Source: JBBIOI01 sp037443425 (lineage in GTDB: Bacteria; Desulfobacterota; BSN033; UBA1163). Taken from it: a stretch of DNA of 38,913 bases. Shown here one piece after another: positions 1 to 7,433 of the stretch. The notes below the pieces were generated by a model, which had not been told where the DNA came from, made no database searches, and saw only the letters and a program-made list of their open reading frames with translations. Every line of letters starts with the position of its first letter. Within the stretch, counting starts at the first letter, position 1. Where the stretch lies: the NCBI GenBank assembly GCA_037443425.1, contig JBBIOI010000017.1, positions 1 through 38,913 of the forward strand. Reading direction: 5' to 3'. Position numbers and translations under genes: made by a program.

Positions 1-174
1 AAGTCCGGAACGTTTCAAGGCTAAATAAAATGCTCTGTGTAGATTACTTACTCTTAATCTGTCTCCATTTTTGTTGGAAAACACATAATTCGATTTCAGG
101 TGTCTAACCTTTGCCCTGGTGCAAGACGGGTGAGAAAAAATTTATAAGCCTAACAAGGGATTAGGTTCTTTCCC

Positions 175-612
175 TTATTTCTGAGTCATATTAAAATCGG
201 CCAACAAATGAATAGGAACCTTTAACTTTTGACTCGATCTAACTTTTTTATAAAACCTTTCATCTGCCGTAATAAACTCAAATCCTAATTCCTCAGACAA
301 AGCAAGATAGGTAGCATCATAACACGTTAAATCAAATTGTCTTGCCAACTCCACAGCCATGTTCAATAAAGATAAGGTTGGCGTGATGATCTCAATGCCC
401 ATAGCAAATATGGTTTCAACTACCTCATGGATTTCCTCTATAGTGAAAGTAGGGTTATATCTTAGGGCATTGGTTATCTCAAAAAGTAAGAGATCGGGAA
501 CAACAATTTCTCTTTTACCTTGGTAGAATTCCTCTCTCAGGTTTATCGCCAGATTACTATCACGTTCGTTCACAAACCACTTTAGAACCACGGAGGCATC
601 CAATACACTCAT
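175..612 (-). CDS. vapC: VapC-type PIN-domain ribonuclease toxin
   Basis: A 145-residue PIN-domain protein. The family cuts RNA with a cluster of acidic residues that bind Mg2+/Mn2+. Numbering from the chosen start, the expected acids are visible: D5 in the opening strand (SVLDASVVLKWF), E45 (LLFEITNAL), D99 (CYDATYLAL) and D117 (ITADERF). I chose the ATG at 612 because it overlaps the TGA of the upstream antitoxin in an ATGA arrangement, the usual coupling in vapBC pairs; an upstream in-frame ATG at 627 would overlap further. It is likely autoregulated together with its antitoxin. The family call is secure from the motifs. The RNA target cannot be inferred. Confidence 0.88.
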   Translation of the reverse strand: MSVLDASVVLKWFVNERDSNLAINLREEFYQGKREIVVPDLLLFEITNALRYNPTFTIEEIHEVVETIFAMGIEIITPTLSLLNMAVELARQFDLTCYDATYLALSEELGFEFITADERFYKKVRSSQKLKVPIHLLADFNMTQK

Positions 613-806
613 CGAGCTTCTCTCCATCTCCGTATTGAGCTCACACTATCCCAACCCTGGGGAGCAGGATGGGCCTCCCGAATCTTGTCTTGTTTCTCCA
701 TAGCCGCTCTCATTTTCTCTTTTTGACGTAACCTTGCCCCTAATAAATAGGCTATACGTTTCTCAACAATACTTAAGTTATCATACTTTTCAATAGATTT
801 ATTCAT
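609..806 (-). CDS. VapB-like antitoxin partner
   Basis: A small basic, charged protein of 65 residues placed directly before the PIN toxin, with its TGA overlapping the toxin ATG by 4 bases. The C-terminal half (REAHPAPQGWDSVSSIRRWREAR) has the Gly-Trp and IRRWRE pattern of the toxin-wrapping tails of short VapB antitoxins. I do not see a clear DNA-binding domain, so autorepression is uncertain. I prefer the ATG at 806 because GAGG lies about 9 bases upstream of it; an ATG at 824 would add six residues and sits before that ribosome-binding site. The antitoxin role rests mainly on position and the tail motif. Confidence 0.7.
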   Translation of the reverse strand: MNKSIEKYDNLSIVEKRIAYLLGARLRQKEKMRAAMEKQDKIREAHPAPQGWDSVSSIRRWREAR

Positions 807-1028
807 CTTCTCAACCCTCTTCAATTTTGAATAAATTAAAATCTTTATTTTTTGTAATTATAACATAATATTCCATTTATGAAATGGCCGTTTCGAACAT
901 TGGCCTTTTGGTTTATAAAGATGCAAGACTGACGAGAAAGTTTGCATGGGGTCAAGTATTCCAATATCACATTCTTAGAATCCTACATCCTCTTCGAAAA
1001 ATATGGACACACGCCATTTGTCATTACC

Positions 1029-1253
1029 CTAATCATTTATAAATTCTTCTATTGTAAGTTTTGCCTGTTTTAAAATACCACGCAATGTGCCAATTGCCAT
1101 TTCTTTATGCAAGGGGACAAAGCAACCGGCTTCACCCTCTTATGTTTGTTTCTTTAAGGCAACATGGCTGCCACACTAATTAATCCGTTTCAATCCAAGT
1201 CGTTCTAATCTCTTTTTTGTTTCTTTTCAAGAGGTTCTCTTCAATTTGGGCAT
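1029..1253 (-). pseudogene. hicA: hicA toxin remnant with three in-frame stops
   Basis: Read from the ATG at 1253, one continuous frame of 75 codons has the full outline of a HicA mRNA-interferase: MPKL start, KRLERLGLKRIN, then CGSHVALKK (the GSH motif carrying the catalytic His), FVPLHKE, and the ending GTLRGILKQAKLTIEEFIND. The frame is interrupted by TGA, TAG and TAA at about codons 9, 26 and 37, with no frameshift. Two of the stops sit where Gln or Glu codons are plausible, so simple base substitutions would explain the decay. The gene is therefore dead unless stops are read through. A probable hicB tail lies just upstream in another frame. Confidence 0.72.
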
Positions 1254-1326
1254 TTACAGTAGCCTCAAATGTAGTCATCAAATGTTTTGAAGTCTCTTCT
1301 ATTGGGAATTCTTCAAGGTATAATTC
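1254..1326 (-). pseudogene. possible hicB antitoxin 3-prime remnant
   Basis: Directly upstream of the hicA remnant, a different minus-strand frame reads ELYLEEFPIEE followed by a short strand-like stretch. This resembles the end of HicB proteins, where an EALELYLE helix is followed by a short acidic linker and a beta strand. Nothing convincing of the N-terminal HicB domain remains further upstream, and a stop codon lies a few codons before the recognisable part. The position next to hicA is the main support. Confidence 0.3.
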
Positions 1327-1865
1327 AGCGAACTGAGATATGAGCTACCTGGCCTCTTCATTTCTTCTTCTTGCTCAAAGAATCTTTTACGTATGTTTGA
1401 TTTTTTTAGCATAGGAATATATGGTATTTGACCAATTTGGGTGGAACAATTGAGACTGTATCGTGATTCTACATAAGAAATGAAACAAAATGTGGTAAGG
1501 GACAAGTCCTTATGCTACGTTTGGGATTCTTTTAATTTCTTGTAGGGCAAGCCCTTGTGGTTTGCCGAACCCTTATTTGAAAAAGGTTAGAAATAACCGA
1601 GAATGATCAGGAATGAATTGATAAAGCAGTGCTTTCTCAATCAATCCGATATCTATGGCTACAGGTCTGTCATAAACAATTAAGACACTCTACATCCTAC
1701 CCTTACAATTCTTTATAAAATATCACCTCCTAAACCATCACAGACCATCAAGAGGACTTCTTATTTCAGGAGACTTAGGCAGAAATTGAGGAAACTTATT
1801 GAATTTTTAACCAGGATAAGGCAATATCATAGTGCAAAAAATTTTTGAAATATCCTTTTAATACT
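1327..1865. other. gene-poor stretch before the cinA run
   Basis: I see no credible gene here. A 68-codon minus-strand frame (1299-1505) has low-complexity composition and no ribosome-binding site. Around 1541-1573 there is a small inverted repeat (GGCAA at 1546-1550 pairing with TTGCC at 1562-1566) in a context resembling dispersed intergenic repeats. The promoter for the downstream plus-strand run should lie in the last 100-200 bases, but I cannot point to a convincing -35/-10 pair. Confidence 0.4.
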
Positions 1866-3116
1866 ATGAAAGCCGAGATTATTGCAATTGGGTCCGAGCT
1901 TTTATTGGGTCAGATAATTGATACAAATACTTCCTTCATCGCAAGATTACTTGCTGAAAATGGCATTGAGCTTGTTAGGACATCAACTGTTGGGGATGAT
2001 ATTGAAAGAATGAAGGAGGTGATTAAGGAAGCTACAAGCAAAAATAATATTGTTATTACAACAGGTGGACTTGGCCCAACAGAAGATGACCTAACAAGGG
2101 AGGCGATCTCAGAGGTGTTTAACCGACCTTTAATATTTCAACAAAATTTAATGGATCAAATCGAAGCCCTTTTTAAGAGACGCGGGTTCAGAATGTCTGA
2201 GAATAATAGAAAACAGGCATTTATCCCCGAGGGTTCGATTCCTATTGAAAATCCAAAAGGAACAGCACCAGGATTTATTTTAGAGTATCCCCAAGGGGCA
2301 ATTATATCCATACCCGGTGTACCATCGGAGATGGAATTTTTAATGAAGAATACGGTTATCCCATATCTTAGAAAGAGATTCGATATCAAAGGTCAGCTCA
2401 TTCGCTATAGAGTTTTAAGGGTTTGTGGGCTTGGTGAGAGTGCAATAGGACTTCAAATAAAAGATCTTATGAGAGAAAGTAAAAATCCATCAGTCGGGAC
2501 ACTTGCCTCTATTGGAGATATAAAGATCAGGATTACAGCAAAGGCTAATAGTGATGATGAAGCAAAGGCACTAATTGAGGCGATGGAGAATGAGATTAGA
2601 AATCGACTTGGTATTTTGATTTATGGAGTAGATGATGAAACACTTCATGGTAATATAATTAAGATGTTAGAAAAACTGGATTTGAAGTTGTCTGTCTTAG
2701 AAACGATTACCGGTGGAATTATTTCTCAAAAGTTAACAAGTATAGAAAGTGAAAGTTTTTTTAATGCTTTGATCCTTCAGTCGCCGGATTCTCAAAGGCA
2801 ATTTTTAGGGATTTCAGAGGATGAATTTAACTTAGCATTAAGAGATCCAATGAATTTCACCGTTCTTCTTGCCGAAGAGATTAGGAATAGGTTTAAAACG
2901 GATTTTGGTCTTACAACATTTGCAGGTGATAAAGAGATTGAAGAAAAGGGTGAATATAAAATAAAGACTTATTATTGTCTCTCAACTAAAAACGGATTAG
3001 AAAGCCATAAATATGACCTTGGAGGTGAAATATATTCAATAAGGGAGAGGGCATCAATTATTGCCCTTGATATACTTAGGAAATTTATTATTAAAAACTA
3101 TAGGCTTTCCTATTAA
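1866..3116 (+). CDS. cinA: CinA-like protein with intact MoCF domain and divergent C-terminal domain
   Basis: A 416-residue protein. The N-terminal part is a typical CinA/MoCF-like nucleotide-handling domain: MKAEIIAIGSELLLGQIIDTN, TTGGLGPTEDDLTREA, and NPKGTAPGF followed by IPGVPSEME. The family is linked to hydrolysis of ADP-ribose-type compounds and, through its C-terminal domain, to NMN deamidation. That C-terminal domain (about residues 270-416) is present but eroded: the usual ESCTGG reads ETITGG, so the expected catalytic Ser is Thr, and the Ser-rich PGSS..F segment is unrecognisable. I use the ATG at 1866, which matches the family start; an in-frame TTG at 1845 would add seven residues. 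The Nudix gene follows after 5 bases, suggesting a shared nucleotide-cleanup role. Confidence 0.85.
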   Translation: MKAEIIAIGSELLLGQIIDTNTSFIARLLAENGIELVRTSTVGDDIERMKEVIKEATSKNNIVITTGGLGPTEDDLTREAISEVFNRPLIFQQNLMDQIEALFKRRGFRMSENNRKQAFIPEGSIPIENPKGTAPGFILEYPQGAIISIPGVPSEMEFLMKNTVIPYLRKRFDIKGQLIRYRVLRVCGLGESAIGLQIKDLMRESKNPSVGTLASIGDIKIRITAKANSDDEAKALIEAMENEIRNRLGILIYGVDDETLHGNIIKMLEKLDLKLSVLETITGGIISQKLTSIESESFFNALILQSPDSQRQFLGISEDEFNLALRDPMNFTVLLAEEIRNRFKTDFGLTTFAGDKEIEEKGEYKIKTYYCLSTKNGLESHKYDLGGEIYSIRERASIIALDILRKFIIKNYRLSY

Positions 3117-3121
3117 AATTT

Positions 3122-3565
3122 ATGGCACGTCAAACGATTAAGTGTCCAAATTGTGAAAAAGATATCGAGATATATAGAAATCCCATACCAACAGTGGATA
3201 TTATAATTGAACTTGAAGGCAAGGGGATTATACTTATCAAGAGAAAGAATCCACCTTATGGATGGGCACTCCCAGGAGGTTTTGTAGATTATGGAGAATC
3301 CCTGGAGGATGCAGCCATAAGGGAGGCAAAAGAAGAGACAAATCTCGATATAAAATTAATCAGGCAATTTCATACTTATTCTGATCCAAAGAGAGATCCC
3401 AGGCATCATACTATAACAACCGTTTATATAGCAAAAGCTGAAGGTATCCCTTTGGCTTGTGATGATGCAAGAGAAATTGGTATTTTTAATGAAAAAAACC
3501 TCCCCTCTGAAATAGCCTTCGACCACCGCTCTATTTTAGAAGACTATTTTAAGAAAAAATATTGA
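3122..3565 (+). CDS. Nudix hydrolase
   Basis: A 147-residue Nudix hydrolase, which splits nucleoside diphosphates linked to another group. The Nudix box spans residues 53-75 (G-x5-E-x7-REAKEE), with the metal-binding glutamates in REAKEE; the Gly after the box EE is replaced by Asn. A short CPNC pair at residues 8-11 looks like half of a zinc knuckle, often seen at the N-terminus of ADP-ribose/NADH-type Nudix enzymes. The gene lies 5 bases after the CinA-like gene and 16 bases before the dehydratase subunits, so it is probably cotranscribed. ADP-ribose or a related nucleotide is the likeliest substrate, but the sequence does not settle it. Confidence 0.88.
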   Translation: MARQTIKCPNCEKDIEIYRNPIPTVDIIIELEGKGIILIKRKNPPYGWALPGGFVDYGESLEDAAIREAKEETNLDIKLIRQFHTYSDPKRDPRHHTITTVYIAKAEGIPLACDDAREIGIFNEKNLPSEIAFDHRSILEDYFKKKY

Positions 3566-3581
3566 ATCTTTCAAAGATAAA

Positions 3582-4679
3582 ATGGACTGGAATAAAACCT
3601 TTTATGATATCTTTGAAAATGTCAAAAAAGAGGAGGTAAATCGGACTACTAAGGGTATAATTGGTTGGACCTGTAGTTACATTCCAATTGAAATAATTGA
3701 GGCCTTGGGATTTATTCCGATTAGAATCATTTCTCATCCAGAAGGAGAGGGTGGGGATACATATCTTGACCCGAATATGTGTCCATATATAAAGTCAACC
3801 ATTGGTAACATCATGGAAGGTAAATACGATAATCTTTCAGGTATTATATTAACAAATAGTTGTGATGCGATGAGAAGGCTCTTTGATGCATTATGTTTTT
3901 ACAGTGATTCACGTTTCCATTTTTTACTTGATGTCCCACGGATTATTGATAGCTCGTCTATCATGTTTTTTAAAGATCGTTTAAAAGACATGATATCAAA
4001 GATTGAAAAACATTTTTCTATTAAAATTAGTAACAAAGACCTGATAGAATCGATCAAAGAGGCAAATTTAACAAGAAGGCTTATAAGAACCCTTTTTTCT
4101 CTAAAAGAGATGGGATACCCCATCCGGTATAGTGAAATTTTAGATATAACTAAATACTTATGGAACAGTGATAGAATCGTCTTTAACAAATCGGTATTAA
4201 GATTGATTGAAAATATTAAAGAACGGGAACGTAAAAAAGATGTCAATAATAAAAGGATAATGGTAACAGGATCTCTTCTTATTACAATAGAGCTTATACG
4301 TCTCATAGAGGATCTCGGAGGAGATATTGTTTATACAGACCTATGTTTAGGAGAGAGAATTTCAGACGAAATTCCCTTAGATTCTGATATTATGTTTTCT
4401 CTTAGTAAAACGTATCTTGAAAAATTTCCATGTGCAAGGATGTTAAATACTGAATCACGCTACAAACAATTGATTAAGAAGATAGAGGAGAAGAACGTAA
4501 AGGGTTTGATATATTACGCACTTAAATTTTGCGATCCATATCTTTATGAGTTACCAAACATCGTTGATAGGTTGAGGTCAAAGGATATTCGTATGCTTTT
4601 AATCGAAGGGGAATATACTCCAAAGGTAAATGAGGCTATGAGGACACGTGTGCAGGCATTCTTAGAGACACTCGATTGA
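3582..4679 (+). CDS. 2-hydroxyacyl-CoA dehydratase / benzoyl-CoA reductase-type subunit (HgdB family), first copy
   Basis: A 365-residue member of the HgdB/BcrB/BcrC family. These subunits carry an iron-sulfur cluster and perform low-potential one-electron reductions of CoA thioesters after ATP-driven activation. The family opening GWTCSYIPIEI...ALGFIP is present, and three cysteines at 31, 67 (MCPYIKS) and 94 (NSCDAMRRL) have the spacing of cluster ligands; another lies in the late KFCDPY motif. The C-terminus ends in the family pattern IEGEYTP..EAMRTRVQAFLE. The next gene starts after one base, implying translational coupling and a heterodimer. The actual substrate is unknown; double-cubane-cluster proteins of the same family with unassigned substrates are an alternative. 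Confidence 0.85.
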   Translation: MDWNKTFYDIFENVKKEEVNRTTKGIIGWTCSYIPIEIIEALGFIPIRIISHPEGEGGDTYLDPNMCPYIKSTIGNIMEGKYDNLSGIILTNSCDAMRRLFDALCFYSDSRFHFLLDVPRIIDSSSIMFFKDRLKDMISKIEKHFSIKISNKDLIESIKEANLTRRLIRTLFSLKEMGYPIRYSEILDITKYLWNSDRIVFNKSVLRLIENIKERERKKDVNNKRIMVTGSLLITIELIRLIEDLGGDIVYTDLCLGERISDEIPLDSDIMFSLSKTYLEKFPCARMLNTESRYKQLIKKIEEKNVKGLIYYALKFCDPYLYELPNIVDRLRSKDIRMLLIEGEYTPKVNEAMRTRVQAFLETLD

Positions 4680-4680
4680 T

Positions 4681-5925
4681 ATGGGTAAGGTGAAAGATCT
4701 AATAAAATTCTTTGTTAGAAATCCATTAAGCTATAAGATTTTAAAACCACTGCTTGAATTGTCAAATTTGAATGAAAAAGAACCTTATCGTATCTGGTTA
4801 AGGTTTTTAGCTGACAATTTAAACTGTGCCTTTGGGAAAAAGAAGAATGTGGTTGTATGGATGAATTCTATGACCCCGACAGAAATTGTATACTCTCTGG
4901 GTGCAATACCATTTATGCCCGAAGTTATTGCCTCAATAGTTTCTTTCATTGGACTTAGTGAAAGATTCATATCTCTTGCAGAAGGAAAGATGTCAACCGA
5001 TGTGTGTTCGTTTTATCGCTGTATTTTGGGTTTAGTATTAGAGGATATACTTCCTAAGCCAACCGTTATCCTTACATCATCAAATATATGTGATGGAGCA
5101 AATAAATTTTATCATTATTTAAGTTACATTTATAAATGCCCCCACATATTTATTGATGTCCCTTATCATGGAGATACTGAATCTCTTAAGTATCTTTCTT
5201 CAAAGATAGAAAAGACATTTAAAGATCTTTCAGAGTGTTTATCAATCAGGATTGATCAAAATAGGGTATATCAGACCATTTCTAACTCAAATATTGTAAG
5301 AACTCTCATTAAGGACATAAATCAGATGCGTAGAAATATTCCCTCCCCATTTCCTGGAAGTGAGGGGCTAAGTTATTTAGCCGGAATGAATTTTTGGAGT
5401 CATGGTTCTATAAGGGGGATTGAATTTTATGTTTCTTTAAAAAATTTCATTAAAAAAACAATTGATAGTAATTTAAGAAACAATTCAAGGCAAGAAAGGT
5501 TACGGATTCTTTGGCTTCATCAGATAAGGCCATATTACAGAAATGACATATTTGAAATTCTTGAGAAACATAAAGCAGCGGTTTCATTTGAAGAGGCAAA
5601 CTACCTTTTTTGGCCCGAGATGGATTTAGATAATCCATTTGAATCAATATCTAAGAAGATCCTTTCCAATATCTGGCAAGGACCAATAGAGAGGAGAATA
5701 AATGCTATATTAGAGATGATAAAAGATTACTCTATCTGCGGGGCTATTCAATTTTTACCCTGGGGATGTAGACAGGGTTGTGGTGGGGCTTCGATAGTTG
5801 GTGATGTTTTAAGACAAAAAGGTATACCATTCCTTTTACTGCCCGGAGATGGAATAGATCAAAGTAACTATTCTTCAGGTCAAACGAGGACAAGGCTTGA
5901 GGCATTTTTAGAGATGATGGTTTAA
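4681..5925 (+). CDS. 2-hydroxyacyl-CoA dehydratase-type subunit, second divergent copy
   Basis: A 414-residue homolog of the preceding protein, with a longer N-terminus. Aligning the opening motif (WMNSMTPTEIVYSLGAIP against WTCSYIPIEIIEALGFIP) puts Asn62 where the first subunit has its first cluster Cys. Cysteines remain at 109 and 114 (TDVCSFYRC) and 137 (NICDGA), and late in the protein at GCRQGCGG. The end (PGDGIDQSN...TRTRLEAFLEMM) is typical of the family. With the preceding gene (1-base gap) and the activator (3-base gap) it should form a two-subunit enzyme. The Asn-for-Cys change implies a differently coordinated cluster or fewer protein ligands. Substrate not inferable. Confidence 0.82.
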   Translation: MGKVKDLIKFFVRNPLSYKILKPLLELSNLNEKEPYRIWLRFLADNLNCAFGKKKNVVVWMNSMTPTEIVYSLGAIPFMPEVIASIVSFIGLSERFISLAEGKMSTDVCSFYRCILGLVLEDILPKPTVILTSSNICDGANKFYHYLSYIYKCPHIFIDVPYHGDTESLKYLSSKIEKTFKDLSECLSIRIDQNRVYQTISNSNIVRTLIKDINQMRRNIPSPFPGSEGLSYLAGMNFWSHGSIRGIEFYVSLKNFIKKTIDSNLRNNSRQERLRILWLHQIRPYYRNDIFEILEKHKAAVSFEEANYLFWPEMDLDNPFESISKKILSNIWQGPIERRINAILEMIKDYSICGAIQFLPWGCRQGCGGASIVGDVLRQKGIPFLLLPGDGIDQSNYSSGQTRTRLEAFLEMMV

Positions 5926-5928
5926 GAT

Positions 5929-6711
5929 ATGAAGATATTTGCTGGAATTGATATAGGTTCCCTTTCTACCAAGGCACTTCTTTTGGAAGGGGATGATATA
6001 ATTTCATACACCATCCTTCCAACAGGAGCAGATCCCAAAAGGACTTCTGAGAGGTGCCTCGAGGATGTATTAAAAAAAGCAGGTCTAAAAAGAGAAGACA
6101 TAGGGTTCATAGTTGCCACAGGATACGGGAGGATAATAGTTCCATTCAAAGCCAAGCAAATGACGGAGATATCCTGCCATGCAAAAGGTGTAAGTTTTTT
6201 AATACCTGAGGCAAGGACAGTAATTGACATTGGAGGACAAGACAGTAAGATAATCTCCCTCGATAAAAATTCAAAAATACTTGATTTTGTCATGAATGAT
6301 AAATGTGCAGCAGGCACAGGGAGATTTCTTGAAGTTATGGCAAAGGCTCTTGAGCTTGAAGTTAATGAAATTGGGATACTTTCACTTAAATCTCCAAGGG
6401 GTGTTCCTATAAGCAGTATGTGTACTGTTTTTGCAGAATCCGAGGTTATCTCGTTTATCTCAAAAGGTTATGATGTGAGGGAGATACTTAGAGGTCTTCA
6501 TGAGGCAATTGCAAGAAGGATCTATAATTTAAGTAAGAGATTAAGAATCAGGGAGAAGATTGTATTTACAGGGGGGGTAGCAAAAAATATAGGAATCAAA
6601 AGATTCCTTGAAGAACTTTTTAAAAAAGAGATAATTGTGCCAGAAGAACCACAGATAGTAGGTGCGCTCGGGGCATCTCTATTTGCAAGGGATTATTATT
6701 CAGGCTTATAA
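5929..6711 (+). CDS. ATP-dependent activator of 2-hydroxyacyl-CoA dehydratase (HgdC/BadF-type archerase)
   Basis: A 260-residue protein of the ASKHA ATPase fold. The family homodimer holds one [4Fe-4S] cluster between subunits and uses ATP hydrolysis to push an electron into the dehydratase. Visible: phosphate loop AGIDIGSLSTKALLL, DIGGQDSKII, cluster ligands Cys126 (NDKCAAGTGRFLE) and Cys165 (SSMCTVFAESEV), and the late adenosine motif FTGGVAKN with GALGASLFA. Length matches single-subunit activators. It starts 3 bases after the second dehydratase subunit, so the three genes form a complete enzyme-plus-activator set. The activity is expected to be oxygen sensitive, which supports an anaerobic host. 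Confidence 0.93.
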   Translation: MKIFAGIDIGSLSTKALLLEGDDIISYTILPTGADPKRTSERCLEDVLKKAGLKREDIGFIVATGYGRIIVPFKAKQMTEISCHAKGVSFLIPEARTVIDIGGQDSKIISLDKNSKILDFVMNDKCAAGTGRFLEVMAKALELEVNEIGILSLKSPRGVPISSMCTVFAESEVISFISKGYDVREILRGLHEAIARRIYNLSKRLRIREKIVFTGGVAKNIGIKRFLEELFKKEIIVPEEPQIVGALGASLFARDYYSGL

Positions 6712-6774
6712 ATAATCCGTTTGAAAAATGTAGATTTAAATTTTATATAAAAATTGATTTTCTGGAGAGATGAT

Positions 6775-7416
6775 ATGAACAATATTGTTAGTTGGTTTTA
6801 TGAGACAATGGTTAATGAGTCAATTAAGAATCTCAAAAAACATGATTTCGAAGCACTCTTTGCTGTAGATCGATTAGCTGCTTGCGAAGAGATATTAAAG
6901 AGAGTTCCTTCAGATAAGACAATTGGGGTTGGAGGTTCTGTCACGATAAGGGAGATAGGAATTATTGATAAACTTAAGAAACAGGGCAATATCATATATG
7001 ACCACTGGCAAGATGATTTAAGTAAAGAGGAATCTTTAAGGATTAGAAAGACACAACAATCATCCAATATATATCTAACCAGTGCAAATGCCATTACCAT
7101 AACTGGTGAGATTATAAATATTGATGGTTTCTGTAATAGAATTTCAACAATGGCTTTTGGTCCTGATGAAGTAATCTTTGTAGCAGGAAAGAATAAACTT
7201 GTAAGGGATGTGAAGGAGGGGATTGAGAGGGTTAAGAATATTGCTGCCCCAATGAATGCGAAAAGATTTGGTGCAGATACACCATGTGCAACACTTGGTA
7301 GATGTGTGGATTGTAATTCCCCACAAAGGATTTGTAGGGGTACACTGATCCTTGAACGGAGGCCTTTTGCTACAAAGATGCTTGTTATAATTGTTATGGA
7401 AGACCTTGGATTTTAA
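6775..7416 (+). CDS. LUD-domain protein (lactate-utilisation-like, DUF162)
   Basis: A 213-residue protein with the LUD fold: KTIGVGGSVTIREIGI, then SSNIYLTSANAITITGEIINIDG, and the cysteine-rich tail CATLGRCVDCNSPQRIC (C-x5-C-x2-C-x6-C) followed by LERRP. Related proteins occur with LldEFG lactate oxidation systems, but stand-alone members of this Cys-rich type are common in anaerobes and have no settled function. I use the ATG at 6775, preceded by GGAGAG; an in-frame TTG at 6754 lies before that site. It sits 63 bases after the activator and 17 bases before purH. No LldE/LldF partner is in the window. Confidence 0.85.
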   Translation: MNNIVSWFYETMVNESIKNLKKHDFEALFAVDRLAACEEILKRVPSDKTIGVGGSVTIREIGIIDKLKKQGNIIYDHWQDDLSKEESLRIRKTQQSSNIYLTSANAITITGEIINIDGFCNRISTMAFGPDEVIFVAGKNKLVRDVKEGIERVKNIAAPMNAKRFGADTPCATLGRCVDCNSPQRICRGTLILERRPFATKMLVIIVMEDLGF

Positions 7417-7433
7417 TAAATGGAGGTTAAAAA

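Noticed and set aside
1299..1505. 68-codon minus-strand frame
   Set aside because: Overlaps the hicB-like remnant in another frame, and has no family resemblance or ribosome site.
1845..1865. TTG start for the CinA-like gene
   Set aside because: The ATG at 1866 matches the family N-terminus exactly, and no ribosome-binding site favours the TTG.
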